This document shows, piece by piece, positions 9,128 to 18,273 of a stretch of 64,000 nucleotides of DNA. The stretch is from CBDDEC01 sp965198045. Lineage in GTDB: Bacteria > Chloroflexota > Dehalococcoidia > UBA2979. Numbering within the stretch: the stretch's first letter is position 1; each line of letters starts with the position of its first letter. Made by a program: the position numbers and the translations under genes. The stretch lies in the NCBI GenBank assembly GCA_965198045.1, contig CBDAOL010000012.1, positions 496,001 to 560,000 on the forward strand, written 5' to 3'. The notes under the pieces are model-generated. The model made no database searches. It had not been told where the DNA came from and saw only the letters and a program-made list of their open reading frames with translations.

Positions 9128-9997
9128 TCAGCTGCGCTGCAGGCCTCTCACCGCAAGCGCCAGCAGTACCAGGCCGAGCACGGAGACGATCGCCAGTTCT
9201 TCGAGGGAGCTCAGGGTGTGCCCGAACAACTCCACGTGGACGGACGCACCGGCTGCCTCGGGGGCGAGCGGATTGGCGGCGAGCTCGCCCCGCAGGCCGG
9301 CCTCGCGGACCAGCGCGACGGCGTAAGTGATGGGGTTGATCTTGACGAGCACCTCCATCCACAGCGGCACGTTGTTCACCGGGAAGAAGACGCCAGACAG
9401 GAACATGGAAGGGAAGATGATGAGCTGAGCGACCATCTGCATGCTCTCGACGCTCTTCATGCGCGTGCCGAGGGCGACGCCGCCACTCGTCAGCACCATC
9501 GCCATCAGGAAGAGGGCCCCGAGCAGCGCCAACCCGCTGGTCAACGAAATGTCGACGCCGATGATCGGCGCGAGGAGAAAGAGCACGAGCGACTGAAGCG
9601 TCGCTATCGTCCCGCCGCCCACGATCTTGCCCAGGCAGATCGCCGTCCGGCTCGCCGGCGAGACCAGCATCTCCCGCAGGAAACCGAACTCGCGATCCAT
9701 GACGACGGAGGTGCCCGCGAACATCGCCGTCATGATCACGCTCATCGCGAGGATGCCGGGGAAGATGAACTCGCGGTAGTTGACGCCCGGTGCCAGGGAC
9801 CCGACGACGTTTCCGAGCCCTTCGCCGAAGATGATCATCATGACCAGCGGCATCGTGAAGGACCACAGCACGCGCGCCCGGTCACGGCCGTAGATACGCA
9901 GCTCCCGACGGGCGACGACGAAGGCGACCCGGGACTGAGCGCCGAGACCGATGGGTGTGACCGCTACGTCATGCAGTTCCACCGGCGCTGGCCGCAC
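9128..9997 (-). CDS. ABC-2 type transporter permease (DrrB-like)
   Basis: A 289-residue membrane protein with six hydrophobic segments and the ABC-2 signature region. Its N-terminal amphipathic part is AFVVARRELRIYGRDRARVLW, followed by TMPLVMMIIFGEGL, an extracytoplasmic loop PGVNYREFIFPG, and the conserved EFGFLREMLVSPASR coupling helix. It would form the channel of an exporter for a drug, lipid or polysaccharide with the ATPase encoded immediately upstream (23-base gap between that stop and this GTG). An internal start at a later Met cannot be excluded. Convergent with the epoxide hydrolase gene. Confidence 0.88.
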   Translation of the reverse strand: MRPAPVELHDVAVTPIGLGAQSRVAFVVARRELRIYGRDRARVLWSFTMPLVMMIIFGEGLGNVVGSLAPGVNYREFIFPGILAMSVIMTAMFAGTSVVMDREFGFLREMLVSPASRTAICLGKIVGGGTIATLQSLVLFLLAPIIGVDISLTSGLALLGALFLMAMVLTSGGVALGTRMKSVESMQMVAQLIIFPSMFLSGVFFPVNNVPLWMEVLVKINPITYAVALVREAGLRGELAANPLAPEAAGASVHVELFGHTLSSLEELAIVSVLGLVLLALAVRGLQRS

Positions 9998-10020
9998 CGC
10001 AGTTTCCGTTGGGCGGCCAC

Positions 10021-11039
10021 TTATCGCCTCCTGATGCCCATGCGTGAGGCGCCCTGCCGAGCGCTCTGCATGAACGCCCTCGCCTTTTCGGCCTCGCCCG
10101 CGCCTTCGTCCCGAATCGCGTGCCCGGTGAGCGAGACGAAGACATCGTCGAGTGTCGGCTTACCTACGGCCACACTGCTGATGGGCGTGAAGAGCGACGT
10201 GAACAGCTTTGGGACGAACTCCTCGGCGTTCTCAATCGCGAACTGCACGGTGCCGTCCGTTTGTTCGGGCGTGACATCGAAACGGTCCGCAATCTCGCGA
10301 GCCAACACTGCGTTGTCCGGCCCGGAGCAGGTGACGAGGTCGCCACCCATGCTGCGCTTGAGGTTCGCGGGGGTGTCGAGCGCCACCAGTGTGCCCTGGT
10401 CGATCACGGCGATGCGGTCACAGACCTCCGCTTCGTCCATGTAGTGGGTCGTCATGAAAATGGTGACGCCCTCACGCTCGCGAAGGTCCTCGACCGATTG
10501 CCAGAGCGAGCGCCGCGTCTGTGGGTCGAGGCCGACCGTGGGCTCGTCCAGGAACAGGACGGCGGGGGAGTGCATCAAGCCGCGCGCGATCTCGAGGCGT
10601 CGTTTCATCCCTCCGGAGAACTGCACGACCTGCTCGTTCGCGCGGTCGTCCAGTCCAACCTGCTCGAGCATCGAGTCGGCGCGCGCGCCGAGGGTTGCGC
10701 GCTCCATGAAGTAGAGGTCCCCGTGCAGGAGTTCTCACGCGCCGTCAGTCGTTCGTCGACCGTCGTGTCCTGGAAGACGATGCCGATCTGGCGGCGCACA
10801 CCGGCGGAGTCCGTGGCGACATCGCGCCCGCCGATCGAAGCGCTCCCCGAGGTGGGCGGGAGGAGCGTGCAGAGCATCGAGATGGCGGTCGTCTTCCCGG
10901 CCCCGTTCGGGCCGAGGAAGCCAAAGATCTCGGAGGTGCCGACCTCGAAGCTAATGTCGTCCACGGCGACGAGATCCCCGAATCGCTTCGTGAGGCCGTC
11001 GACGGCGATGGCAGGTTCGGGTGTGGTCACGGCTGGCAT
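10021..11039 (-). pseudogene. ABC exporter ATP-binding protein (DrrA-like), single frameshift
   Basis: The first frame (from 11039) holds Walker A (GPNGAGKTT) and the Q-loop (IGIVFQDTTVDERLTAREN). Around 10732 one base must be added to continue as LLHGDLYFMERATLGARAD, after which the second frame holds the signature FSGGMKRRLEIARGL, Walker B VLFLDEPTVGLD, the H-loop MTTHYMDEAEVCDR, and a C-terminal DrrA-type extension. Joined, the product is about 339 residues, a normal length. The alternatives are a real inactivating deletion, a sequencing error in GAACTCC, or use of the internal ATG at 10707, which would lack Walker A. The partner permease is downstream. Confidence 0.82.
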
Positions 11040-11108
11040 TGTAGTGATCCCACTCGATCCAAGATGAGAGGGCTCCTCTCGCTCTTAGCGCTGGGAGCCG
11101 GTGTTTGC

Positions 11109-11152
11109 TGGAGACCACGGCGAGAATCGAACTCGCGATATGGGTTTTGCAG
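11109..11152. repeat. tRNA-Cys 3'-half fragment, oldest displaced copy (att-like)
   Basis: About 44 bases match the 3' half of the intact tRNA-Cys at 14243-14316 (CCA end, T arm and anticodon loop) with two mismatches, then diverge just 5' of the anticodon. The 5' acceptor and D arm are absent, so this is not a working tRNA. A hairpin at 11071-11099 on the downstream side of the fragment resembles a displaced tRNA terminator. It is the outermost of three copies in the same orientation. Confidence 0.82.
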
Positions 11153-11309
11153 TGCCCAGAGGCCCATACCGCCCTGTCCCTCAAGAGTACTCGGAGATCG
11201 AAATATGGCCGAGTCGGGGGACCTGCCATACCGAGGCGCGGTTCTGTGGGGAACTCACGCTGACACACGCCGGCGCTCACCTCAGCAGATCGCGCTAGGC
11301 TCTGGGGCG

Positions 11310-12281
11310 ATGAATCAGATCACACTGGAGCCGGTCGACCACGTCTCGGTCACATCGATCGTCGACAACACGACCGACGCGCTGCTACCGGATGAGGGCG
11401 TCGCCCATCGGGGCGGTTTCGGTGCGCCAGTGGCCAACCGCTTCGCGGAGCAGGGCGGCAGCATCGACCCGTTCCGTGCAGAGCATGGCTTCTCCGCGCT
11501 GATCGAGATCGAGAGGAGCGGCACCCGTCACCAGCTGCTCTTCGACACCGGCCTCAGCACCGATGGCGCCGCCGAGAACATGCGACGCCTGGAGGTCAAG
11601 CTGGCCGACTTCGAGGCGATCATCCTCAGCCACGGGCACTTCGACCACACGATGGGGATGCATGGCATGGCAGAGTCTCTGGGGCGCCGCAACCTGCCCG
11701 TCTTCATCCATCCGGAAGCCTGGCAGAACCGGCGTGTCGTGTTCGAAGGCCGCGACCCGATCGTCCTCCCGACGCCGAGCAAATCGGCGTACGAGGGTAC
11801 TGGCTTCGAAGTGATCGAGCAGCGGCAACCGAGCTTCCTGTTCGATCGGAGCTTGCTGGTCACAGGCGAAGTCGATCGGACGACGGCGTTTGAGCTGGGA
11901 ATGCCCCCTCACCAGGTGGAGCGAGACGGCGACTGGGTAGCCGACCCGCTGATCATGGACGACCAGGAAGTCGTGATGCATGTGAACGGCAAGGGCCTGG
12001 TGGTGATCACCGGTTGCGGACACGCCGGCATCGTGAACATCGTGCGCCACGCTCAAGCCTTGACCGGCGTTGATGAGATCTACGCGGTGATCGGCGGACT
12101 CCACCTGCAGGGTGCGGACCTCGAGTCGGTGGTTCAGCCCACGATCCATGCGCTGCGAGAATCCGCCCCGTCGATCATCGTGCCGGCTCACTGCACCGGG
12201 CGCGTCGCCAGTGTGGCGCTCGAGTCGGCCTTCCCGGACGCTTTCATCCAGAACAGCGTGGGCACGCGGTTCGACCTCTAG
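11310..12281 (+). CDS. Metallo-beta-lactamase-fold hydrolase
   Basis: A 323-residue protein with the metal-binding motif LSHGHFDHTMGM (HxHxDH), the N-terminal strand pattern SVTSIVDNTTDALL, and later TGCGHAGIVNIV and GGLHLQGAD, typical of the subgroup related to the methanopterin-pathway RFA-P synthase-like and quorum-quenching-like hydrolases. It should bind two metal ions and hydrolyse a phosphoester, ester or lactone; the substrate is not evident. The ATG at 11310 follows a GGGG stretch. The gene is enclosed between two tRNA-Cys fragments (11109 and 12343), so it may have arrived as cargo of an integrated element. Confidence 0.9.
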   Translation: MNQITLEPVDHVSVTSIVDNTTDALLPDEGVAHRGGFGAPVANRFAEQGGSIDPFRAEHGFSALIEIERSGTRHQLLFDTGLSTDGAAENMRRLEVKLADFEAIILSHGHFDHTMGMHGMAESLGRRNLPVFIHPEAWQNRRVVFEGRDPIVLPTPSKSAYEGTGFEVIEQRQPSFLFDRSLLVTGEVDRTTAFELGMPPHQVERDGDWVADPLIMDDQEVVMHVNGKGLVVITGCGHAGIVNIVRHAQALTGVDEIYAVIGGLHLQGADLESVVQPTIHALRESAPSIIVPAHCTGRVASVALESAFPDAFIQNSVGTRFDL

Positions 12282-12342
12282 CCACCGGGTGGTAATTGAT
12301 AGGGCTCCCAGCAGTTTCGTACCGCTGAGAGCCCATGATTAC

Positions 12343-12394
12343 TGGAGGCCACGGCGAGAATCGAACTCGCGATAAGGGTTTTGCAGACCCCTGC
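12343..12394. repeat. tRNA-Cys 3'-half fragment, perfect 52-base copy (att-like)
   Basis: Fifty-two bases are identical to 14243-14294 of the intact tRNA-Cys, covering the encoded CCA, T arm, variable region, anticodon arm and one base beyond. The D arm and 5' acceptor strand are missing. A hairpin at 12302-12334 (GGGCTC...GAGCCC) sits where the tRNA terminator would be. This is what a tyrosine recombinase leaves when an element inserts into a tRNA 3' end: the original 3' end is pushed to the far side of the element. Confidence 0.9.
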
Positions 12395-12862
12395 AAAGGG
12401 CGCCCAAACCCCGGAAATAGTGTCTCAGACCCTTTCCTCGAGCCGCGATGGCACCATTCCGGCACCAGGTGCCTGCGTCCGCACCGGTCCGCAGGGGAGA
12501 GGGACGTGTAGAACCCTAACCCAGTGCGAACAGCAGAGGGCGGCTTTCTTGTAGCTGGGGGTCGGGGAGACGAGAGCCATACGTTCGTATTGTCGCTGGG
12601 TTCTCACCCGTCTCCAACGAATCGCTCGCATCCGGAGGATGTCACTCCTCGTGAGGGTCGGTCAGACCAGACTGCTGCGGCGCCCCCGTGCGAACGCAAC
12701 GCCTGCGCGAGCCCTCTACTACCGGGGGTGACTGACCGAGGGGGGACTATGGCTGCGCCGCTCGATGGCCTCCGTGTGCGCAGCGGGCGAGTGACGAGCA
12801 GATCGACGCCGCTGGACGCGTTACTCTGTTCACGAACAGGCGGCCGCTGGGGAGGCGTACCT
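12395..12862. other. Non-coding stretch inside the tRNA-Cys element
   Basis: No frame here has the codon use or similarity of a protein. I see no RNA gene or repeat other than the att copy that ends at 12394. It probably represents eroded element DNA plus the upstream region of the LacI remnant. Confidence 0.5.
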
Positions 12863-13445
12863 GTGCCCACGATGAACGATGTAGCCGCGCGCGCCGGCGT
12901 GTCGAAGAGCAGGGGCTCCCGCGTCATCAACGATCAGCCCGGAGTGGCGCCCCCGATCCGCGAGCAAGTCCTCAAGGCCGTCGAGGAGCTTGGCTATCGC
13001 CCCAACCAACAGGCCCGCAGTCTGCGCACGGCGCGCACGCATCCGCCGGGCCCTCTCGGGCGCCGGTCTGTCGCAGGATGAGGACCTGGAGCACATCAGC
13101 GACACGCCCGAGGCGGCACGCGCAGCCGTCGACATCCTGATGGCGCTCGACGAGCCGCCGACCGCGATTTTCGTGCACTGGGTGACCAACGCCGAAGCCG
13201 CGGCCGATCAGCTCGAGGCGCGTGGCTTCGACATCCCCGGCGACGTATCGATCATCGGCTTCGGCGTATGGCACTCGCGACCGATCGCCCGCCCGACGTT
13301 CAGCGCCCCACTTGAGGACGCACGGGCCGCCGTCGAGCTGCTCGTCCGGCACATCGAAGGCGACGAGACGGCGCCGCGGACACTGATCCGCACCTCGAAG
13401 TACGTGCCCGGTGACACGGTGGGGCGGGCCCTCGTCCGGAGCTGA
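12863..13445 (+). pseudogene. LacI-family regulator with internal deletion and frame change
   Basis: The GTG at 12863 begins VPTMNDVAARAGVSKS, followed by SRVINDQPGVAPPIREQVLKAV and the hinge ELGYRPNQQARSLRT: a complete LacI helix-turn-helix and hinge helix. Immediately afterwards a different frame encodes the C-terminal sugar-binding lobe, from about 13038: RRALSGAGLSQDEDLEHI, PPTAIFVHWVTNAEAA, then PGDVSIIGFG. The roughly 120 residues that normally form the first lobe are absent and the junction is out of frame. The recognition helix reads KSRGSRV where SxxTVSRV is usual. This is a deletion remnant, not a working repressor. Confidence 0.82.
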
Positions 13446-13705
13446 CCGCCGTTCGAACGCGGGGCCGGAGGCTGCGAGGCCGTTATGACCTGCACTCTGG
13501 AGTCAGATTGCAGCAGTCGACAGGTCTGGGCAGCAGCGCCCTCGCCGCGGTCCCTGAGGGGGCGGTTAACAGGCCGGTGCTGGGCGGGTGCAGTTCAATG
13601 AGGACTGCGAGCTTCTTCGGGCACACTCGTCGGATCGGGTACGACTTCTCACCCGGAGTAGGCACAGCTGGCGGACCTTAGCTCTCGGCGGCCGTGGACG
13701 GCTGA

Positions 13706-14140
13706 GGAGTCGTATACCAGCCGCCCAAGACAGTCAGCAGCCGGCGCGTTGTTTCGTGCTCACCGAGGACCATCGAAATCCTCAGGACCCACAGGCGTGA
13801 GCAGATTCAGAATCGACTTGGGTCGGACGAGGCTTGGATGGATGAGGACCTCATCTTCTGCGACCCACGCGGGAGCACGTTGAAGCCGTATATGGTCTCT
13901 AAGCGGTTCTCAAGAACCGTCCGGGAGGCGGGAATGCCGCTGCGGTTCCACGACCTCCGGCACATCTCGGCGTCGCTGCTGCTCCGGGCGGGGATTCCGT
14001 CGAAGGTCGTCGCCGAGCGCCTGGGGCACAGTTCCAGTCGGGTCACTGACGACATCTACAGCCACGTTCTCCCTGATACGCAAGATCAGGCGGCGATCGC
14101 TCTAGACTCACTAATGAGTGCCCCGGTGGCGGCACCATAG
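13706..14140 (+). pseudogene. Tyrosine recombinase (phage-type integrase), C-terminal fragment
   Basis: An open frame follows a TGA at 13703-13705 and runs to 14140. It holds the C-terminal catalytic part of a tyrosine integrase: the beta-hairpin with the active lysine (PPKTVSSRRV), SPRTIEILRTHRREQ, the HxxR box in FHDLRHISASLLL, the GIPSKVVAERLGHSS segment, and the nucleophile Tyr in TDDIYSHVLPD. The first catalytic Arg and the whole DNA-binding domain are missing, so it is 5' truncated. It points at and ends 102 bases from tRNA-Cys, as expected for the integrase of an element inserted there. Confidence 0.88.
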
Positions 14141-14242
14141 TGGCACCGCGCTGGGTGCCGCACAGGTGTGTGGCCGTTGTCACCATGCCCGGTCATGCTC
14201 GGCAATCGGGCGCACGTTAGTGCCGCCCTTCTAGGATTTGCT

Positions 14243-14316
<74 letters not shown>

Positions 14317-14480
14317 TCGGACCACAGCGTACGGAGGATCGCAAGCATGGTCGATCGAGCCTCGAGGTCTGCGTAGCGGGCTCCTCGAGGCTGGAACCGA
14401 CGCCAGTCAGCGAGCGTCTTAGTGGTGTCAATGCTGGTCTGCTCGACATTCGTCCGGGTCCTCAACACGGAGTCGATCCG

Positions 14481-15026
14481 ATGTCTCACCTCCCACCGCT
14501 GCCGCACCTTCTGGTTCCCGCGGTCGCTGCCATTGCCATCCTTGCTGCCGCCTGTGGCGGCGGTTCATCCCCCGACGCGGACGGCGACGATGTCGCTGCA
14601 GTGCCGACCGTCGCCGGGACGTGCCTCGAGGGCGCCGCAGATTGCCAGGACACAGGCGGGCCGGGCGACGAGCCTCCGCTGCTCTACGACGAGCCGGACG
14701 GCGGTGTTGCTCCCGGTGGCGCTGGTCTGCCGCTGGTCATCGATGGCGGCCTGTCGGTCGCGGATGCGCTGACCACGGACGCCGCTGGGCCACTGGCGGT
14801 GGGCGCGTTCTTCTTCAGCGACGGCGAGTCGACCTGGCTGTGTGACTCGCTCGCCGAGTCCTACCCGCCGCAGTGCGCCGGAGAGCGCGTCGCGTTCGAG
14901 GGCGCATCGGCCATCGATCCGGACGAGCTCGACGAGACGCAAGGCATCACCTGGTCAGCGCAGCCGGTAACGGTGATCGGCTCGATCGTGGACGGGACGT
15001 TCGTCGCGACCACGCTGTCGCAGTAG
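14481..15026 (+). CDS. Putative lipoprotein, unknown function
   Basis: The protein has 181 residues. Its signal peptide runs MSHLPPLPHLLVPAVAAIAI and ends with LAAAC, so a lipidated Cys is likely, followed by a GGGSSPDADGDD spacer. The mature domain contains three further Cys (GTCLEGAADCQ, WLCDSLAESYPPQC) in a pattern resembling small secreted Chloroflexota/Actinobacterial proteins. I recognise no enzyme motif. A frame open further upstream runs through the tRNA-Cys, so the ATG at 14481 is the sensible start. Confidence 0.78.
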   Translation: MSHLPPLPHLLVPAVAAIAILAAACGGGSSPDADGDDVAAVPTVAGTCLEGAADCQDTGGPGDEPPLLYDEPDGGVAPGGAGLPLVIDGGLSVADALTTDAAGPLAVGAFFFSDGESTWLCDSLAESYPPQCAGERVAFEGASAIDPDELDETQGITWSAQPVTVIGSIVDGTFVATTLSQ

Positions 15027-15070
15027 CTCGCCGCTCGTCATTGCAGACCGGCACGGCCGCCTGGGATCAC

Positions 15071-15469
15071 CTAGCGGAGGTCCCAGTCGAGGCTGCGCCA
15101 CTCCTCGATGATCTTTCCGTCGCGGATCAGCGACGTGACGATGCCGAACAGGTTGACCTCTTTGCCGCTGGGCGGAACGCCGCGGAATTTGCCGGTGTGG
15201 CGGCTGGTGCCGCGGATGCGGGTGACCACACGATCGCCGTCTGCCTGGATGTTCTCGATGTCGAAACTGACATCGGAGAAGGCCTCCAGCGTCTGCTGTG
15301 CCGCCGCGGCGATGCCCTCCCAACCCTCGAACTGCTCGCCCTGGCCGTGCATGACCACGTCCGGCGAGTAGACCTCGCGGATCACCGAATCGGGCTTGCC
15401 GAGGACGGGATGTTCGAGAAAGCGACGCCGGATCAGCTCGAGGTTTTGCTGTTCGATCTCGGATGTCAT
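15071..15469 (-). CDS. SnoaL/ester cyclase-like NTF2-fold protein
   Basis: A 132-residue protein with the SnoaL-like polyketide cyclase/ester cyclase pattern: an N-terminal helix (NLELIRRRFLEH), a strand with VYSPDVVMHGQGEQFEGWEG, then GTSRHTGKFRGVPPSGKEV and the last strands DGKIIEEWRSLDW. The cone-shaped NTF2 fold binds small hydrophobic molecules; some members are isomerases or cyclases. The ATG at 15469 follows GGGGTG. A related protein is encoded at 29887-30282. Function here is unknown. Confidence 0.85.
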   Translation of the reverse strand: MTSEIEQQNLELIRRRFLEHPVLGKPDSVIREVYSPDVVMHGQGEQFEGWEGIAAAAQQTLEAFSDVSFDIENIQADGDRVVTRIRGTSRHTGKFRGVPPSGKEVNLFGIVTSLIRDGKIIEEWRSLDWDLR

Positions 15470-15725
15470 TGTTTCACCCCTCGCTCGCCCGTGCCGTGCC
15501 AACCCGATGATGCCCAAAGCATGCCCGAGGGCTCAAGGGCCGCCGCCTGACCTCTGGGAGATCGTGTGGTTGGGCGTCGCCACACGTCACTTTGTGTGCA
15601 GCGGCACTATCCAGCAACGACGGGAGATTTCGGCAGACGAGGGTAGTTCGAGCGGAGACGAGATTCGCGAAATCAGCGTCGAACATCTGTGAGGTCCTAG
15701 CGGTTCTCGGGCGGACGGATGAGGC

Positions 15726-16010
15726 TCAGCGCGCGAGAAGCGACGCTCCGAGGGCGCTCAGTGCAGCACCCGCGCCGATGGACATGACAATCTGCGCCGC
15801 GCGGAAGTGCTCCCTGAATGTCGCCCGCATCAGGTTCCGACCGACGCCGCGCGAGATGCGCATGCCAAGCACAGGCAGCTGCATCGTCGATCCGAACTCC
15901 ATCTGCTCGAAGCGCAGCCATAGCCGTTCACTGATGATGAACGCGACCCCGGACCCCAACACCGCGACGCCGAGCAGCAGGACCAGGACCGCTACTACTG
16001 TCGTGACCAC
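15726..16010 (-). CDS. Small membrane protein, unknown
   Basis: Ninety-four residues with two hydrophobic segments: an N-terminal one (VVAVLVLLLGVAVLGSGVAF) and a C-terminal one (IVMSIGAGAALSALGASLLA), separated by a basic, polar loop. It is probably an inner-membrane protein. No family recognised. It stands alone between the SnoaL-like gene and a long non-coding stretch. Confidence 0.55.
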   Translation of the reverse strand: MVTTVVAVLVLLLGVAVLGSGVAFIISERLWLRFEQMEFGSTMQLPVLGMRISRGVGRNLMRATFREHFRAAQIVMSIGAGAALSALGASLLAR

Positions 16011-16742
16011 CCGCCGAGACTATGAGATCGGGAGTCGTCGCACGACCCAGGTTCAACCCGAGGGGTAGGGTCACGGTCGCCGCCCCGGACCCGAACCTCG
16101 CGCCCTGACGCATGAAGAGAGGCCGACTCGGGCGGGGCGACTCCGCGAGACTCGGACCCAACTTCAGGCAACGGGTAGGGCCCCGCTCGACTGTCAGATG
16201 CGGAGCTCTGGGGCCTCGTGGGCGCGAGCTGTGCTGTCCCCGGTGAGGGCCCCATGCCCACTTTCTAGTAATGGGTGGGGCGCCTGACCCGCGGGCCTGT
16301 CCCGATTGTTAGGCCTTCTTACCGCGCCGCTACGGAACCAGCGGCCATGCGTTTGCCATGAGGACAATGACAGCGGATTTTCTAGTTGATCGGGAGATCC
16401 AGCATGGCTCTTGTTTGGACGGAACTGCAATCGCTCGCCCAGCGAAGGCTCTCTCACCGTGGCGCCGGCGACCTTGAAGCTCGCTCCCGACCCAATTGGA
16501 GCGAAGTCAGCCTGCAAGCCTATCTCTGCCTTGACCGGCTCATCGAGCTTGGGCACCACGGGCGACGATTGTGGTTCGCGCTTAGGGGACGGCAGCTTGA
16601 CCCAGGACACTAGGGAGCCGGCTCCCAACGTGACGTCGGCTGGCCTCGATGAACTGGGACAGAGCCGGGCTGAGCTATTCGTGACGAGGGAAGGAACCGC
16701 CGTCTCTCCTCGGCCGTCTGGAGGCTCGAGCCTGGCGGAACG
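16011..16742. other. Long stretch without a recognisable gene
   Basis: Frames are open on both strands but none resembles a known protein, and the codon use is unlike neighbouring genes. The only structure I see is the 16-base sequence at 16264-16279, repeated in the same orientation at 18048-18063 on the other side of the acyltransferase gene. The end of this interval must carry that gene's promoter. Confidence 0.45.
16264..16279. repeat. 16-base direct repeat, left copy
   Basis: The sequence TCTAGTAATGGGTGGG occurs here and, identical, at 18048-18063. Both copies lie within G/C-rich inverted sequence. The pair brackets the acyltransferase gene. Origin unknown. Confidence 0.6.
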
Positions 16743-17921
16743 ATGCCAGCAATCCCACAGTTGACGACGATCCGCTTCGCCGCGGCGCTGCTCGTGGTGC
16801 TGTTTCACGTGGGGGATCCACTGGAGGCGGAGCTGCCGAGGTGGGTTGGCGGCGTATTCGATAACGGCTACGCGGCGGTGGGGTTTTTCTTCGTCCTCTC
16901 CGGATTCATCCTCGCATACAACTACACGCCAGGCGGGTCACTGCGGGTGCCGGCCAGGACGTTCTGGTCAGCGCGCGCCGCTCGATTGCTCCCGCTCTAT
17001 CTGCTGACTCTTGCGGTCGCGACGCCGGCGCTGCTGATCAAGGCGTTCAACGTCGAGGGCGGACTCACGCTCCTCATGCCGACGTTGCTCTTCGTGCCGC
17101 TGATGTTGCAGGCTTGGGTCCCGCCGTTGGCGGTCGCCTGGGTCGGGCCCGCCTGGTCGCTATCGGCGGAAGCGTTCTTCTGCACCGTGTTCCCCGCGCT
17201 CACTCGCGGCATCAGACGGCTCAGAGGAGACGGGTTGCTGCTTGCGGTCGGCCTGCTCTGGCTGGTGAGTCTGTCTCTTCCGACACTGTATTTGGCCATC
17301 GCTCCCGATGGTCTGGGATCGGTCGGATCCGAGGATCGAGGGTTCTGGCTGGACGCCTTGCGGTGGAATCCACTCGTACGGCTACCGGACTTCGCGATCG
17401 GGGTGCTTCTGGGCCGCTACTTCCTCCTCGAGCGGTCGACGGCCGGAGTTCCCGCCGCGGCCCGGCGTCGCGCCCGCTGGCTGACGCCACTAGCCGTGGT
17501 CGCGACCATCTTCGCGATTCTGCTCAGCTCGCAACTGCCGCACCTGTATCTCCACAACGGGTTGCTCACTCCCTTGTACGCGTTGCTCATTTACGCGCTG
17601 GCGTGGGACACCGGTCGGATCGCGCGGGCGCTGTCGTTCCCGCTCGGCGAACGTCTGGGTGACGCGAGCTACGCGCTGTACCTCCTGCGCGTGCCGCTCT
17701 GGCTGCTCGTGCGGTCGGTCGGCGTCGGCTTCGGAGTGGACATGGGGACGTCGGCGTTCTGGGTCGTCGTGTTCGTCGTCTTCGCGATCGCATGCTCGTT
17801 ATGGGCGGCTCGCCTGGATACCTTGCTTCGTTCTCCGCTCCGCGCGCGCCTGGAGAGGCACGCGCCGCGCTGGGGAATCTCAGGACGCCGCGCCCGGTCA
17901 AACACTGCGATCACGCACTAG
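16743..17921 (+). CDS. Acyltransferase 3 family membrane protein (OafA-like)
   Basis: A 392-residue integral membrane protein with about ten hydrophobic segments. It begins with the family signature TIRFAAALLVVLFHVGD (catalytic His in the first helix), followed by GGVFDNGYAAVGFFFVLSGF, then the Arg-rich loop FWSARAARLLPLYLL. These enzymes move acetyl or longer acyl groups from the cytoplasm to sugars of surface polysaccharides or lipids. The gene stands alone on its strand. A 16-base repeat brackets it, which may reflect transfer. Confidence 0.9.
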   Translation: MPAIPQLTTIRFAAALLVVLFHVGDPLEAELPRWVGGVFDNGYAAVGFFFVLSGFILAYNYTPGGSLRVPARTFWSARAARLLPLYLLTLAVATPALLIKAFNVEGGLTLLMPTLLFVPLMLQAWVPPLAVAWVGPAWSLSAEAFFCTVFPALTRGIRRLRGDGLLLAVGLLWLVSLSLPTLYLAIAPDGLGSVGSEDRGFWLDALRWNPLVRLPDFAIGVLLGRYFLLERSTAGVPAAARRRARWLTPLAVVATIFAILLSSQLPHLYLHNGLLTPLYALLIYALAWDTGRIARALSFPLGERLGDASYALYLLRVPLWLLVRSVGVGFGVDMGTSAFWVVVFVVFAIACSLWAARLDTLLRSPLRARLERHAPRWGISGRRARSNTAITH

Positions 17922-18047
17922 GGGATCGTCGCCAAACACAATCTCACCCTGAGTAGCTACGAGCCTGTTGAACTCAGTGGTCTAACGCTGGCGGCATGAC
18001 GCTGACGTCAGGGGTGGGGGGCATCCTTGAAGGCCCCCCTTCGGCTC

Positions 18048-18063
18048 TCTAGTAATGGGTGGG
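18048..18063. repeat. 16-base direct repeat, right copy
   Basis: Identical to 16264-16279. It lies about 130 bases after the acyltransferase stop, within a palindromic GGCCC...GGGCC context. Confidence 0.6.
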
Positions 18064-18102
18064 CCCCGTCTTCCTGGGTCCACCAAGCAGAAGCCCTCGC
18101 GC

Positions 18103-18267
18103 CTAGCCCTGGGTGCGTACGAACAGGATCGTGCCCGCGGGAATGATCGGCGTGAACGTCGCTCGGAACGGCTCGTTGACGAACGGAAGCCGCGTCGGGA
18201 TCAGGGTGACGAACTTCCCATCCACGGTCGCGGTCGCCGAGACGGCCCCAACTTCGGCCAGGAGCAC
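18103..18267 (-). CDS. Small ORF with strong ribosome site, unknown
   Basis: A GTG-started frame of 54 codons that reads as a plausible beta-rich protein: VSATATVDGKFVTLIPTRLP, then PFRATFTPIIPAGTILFVRT. A GGAGGTGA sequence sits 6 bases before the GTG. The 5' neighbour's stop codon is part of that ribosome site. It might be an independent small protein or a fragment of a longer one. The evidence is the initiation signal and the amino-acid pattern only. Confidence 0.35.
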   Translation of the reverse strand: MLLAEVGAVSATATVDGKFVTLIPTRLPFVNEPFRATFTPIIPAGTILFVRTQG

Positions 18268-18273
18268 GATGTG

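Noticed and set aside
11109..11185. A second functional tRNA-Cys
   Set aside because: The 5' acceptor strand and D arm are absent and the anticodon stem has an extra base; only the 3' half matches.
16194..16808. A 204-codon minus-strand frame in the gene-poor stretch
   Set aside because: It has no recognisable domain and runs antisense into the start of the acyltransferase gene; an opposite frame is equally open. Evidence is too thin for a gene call.
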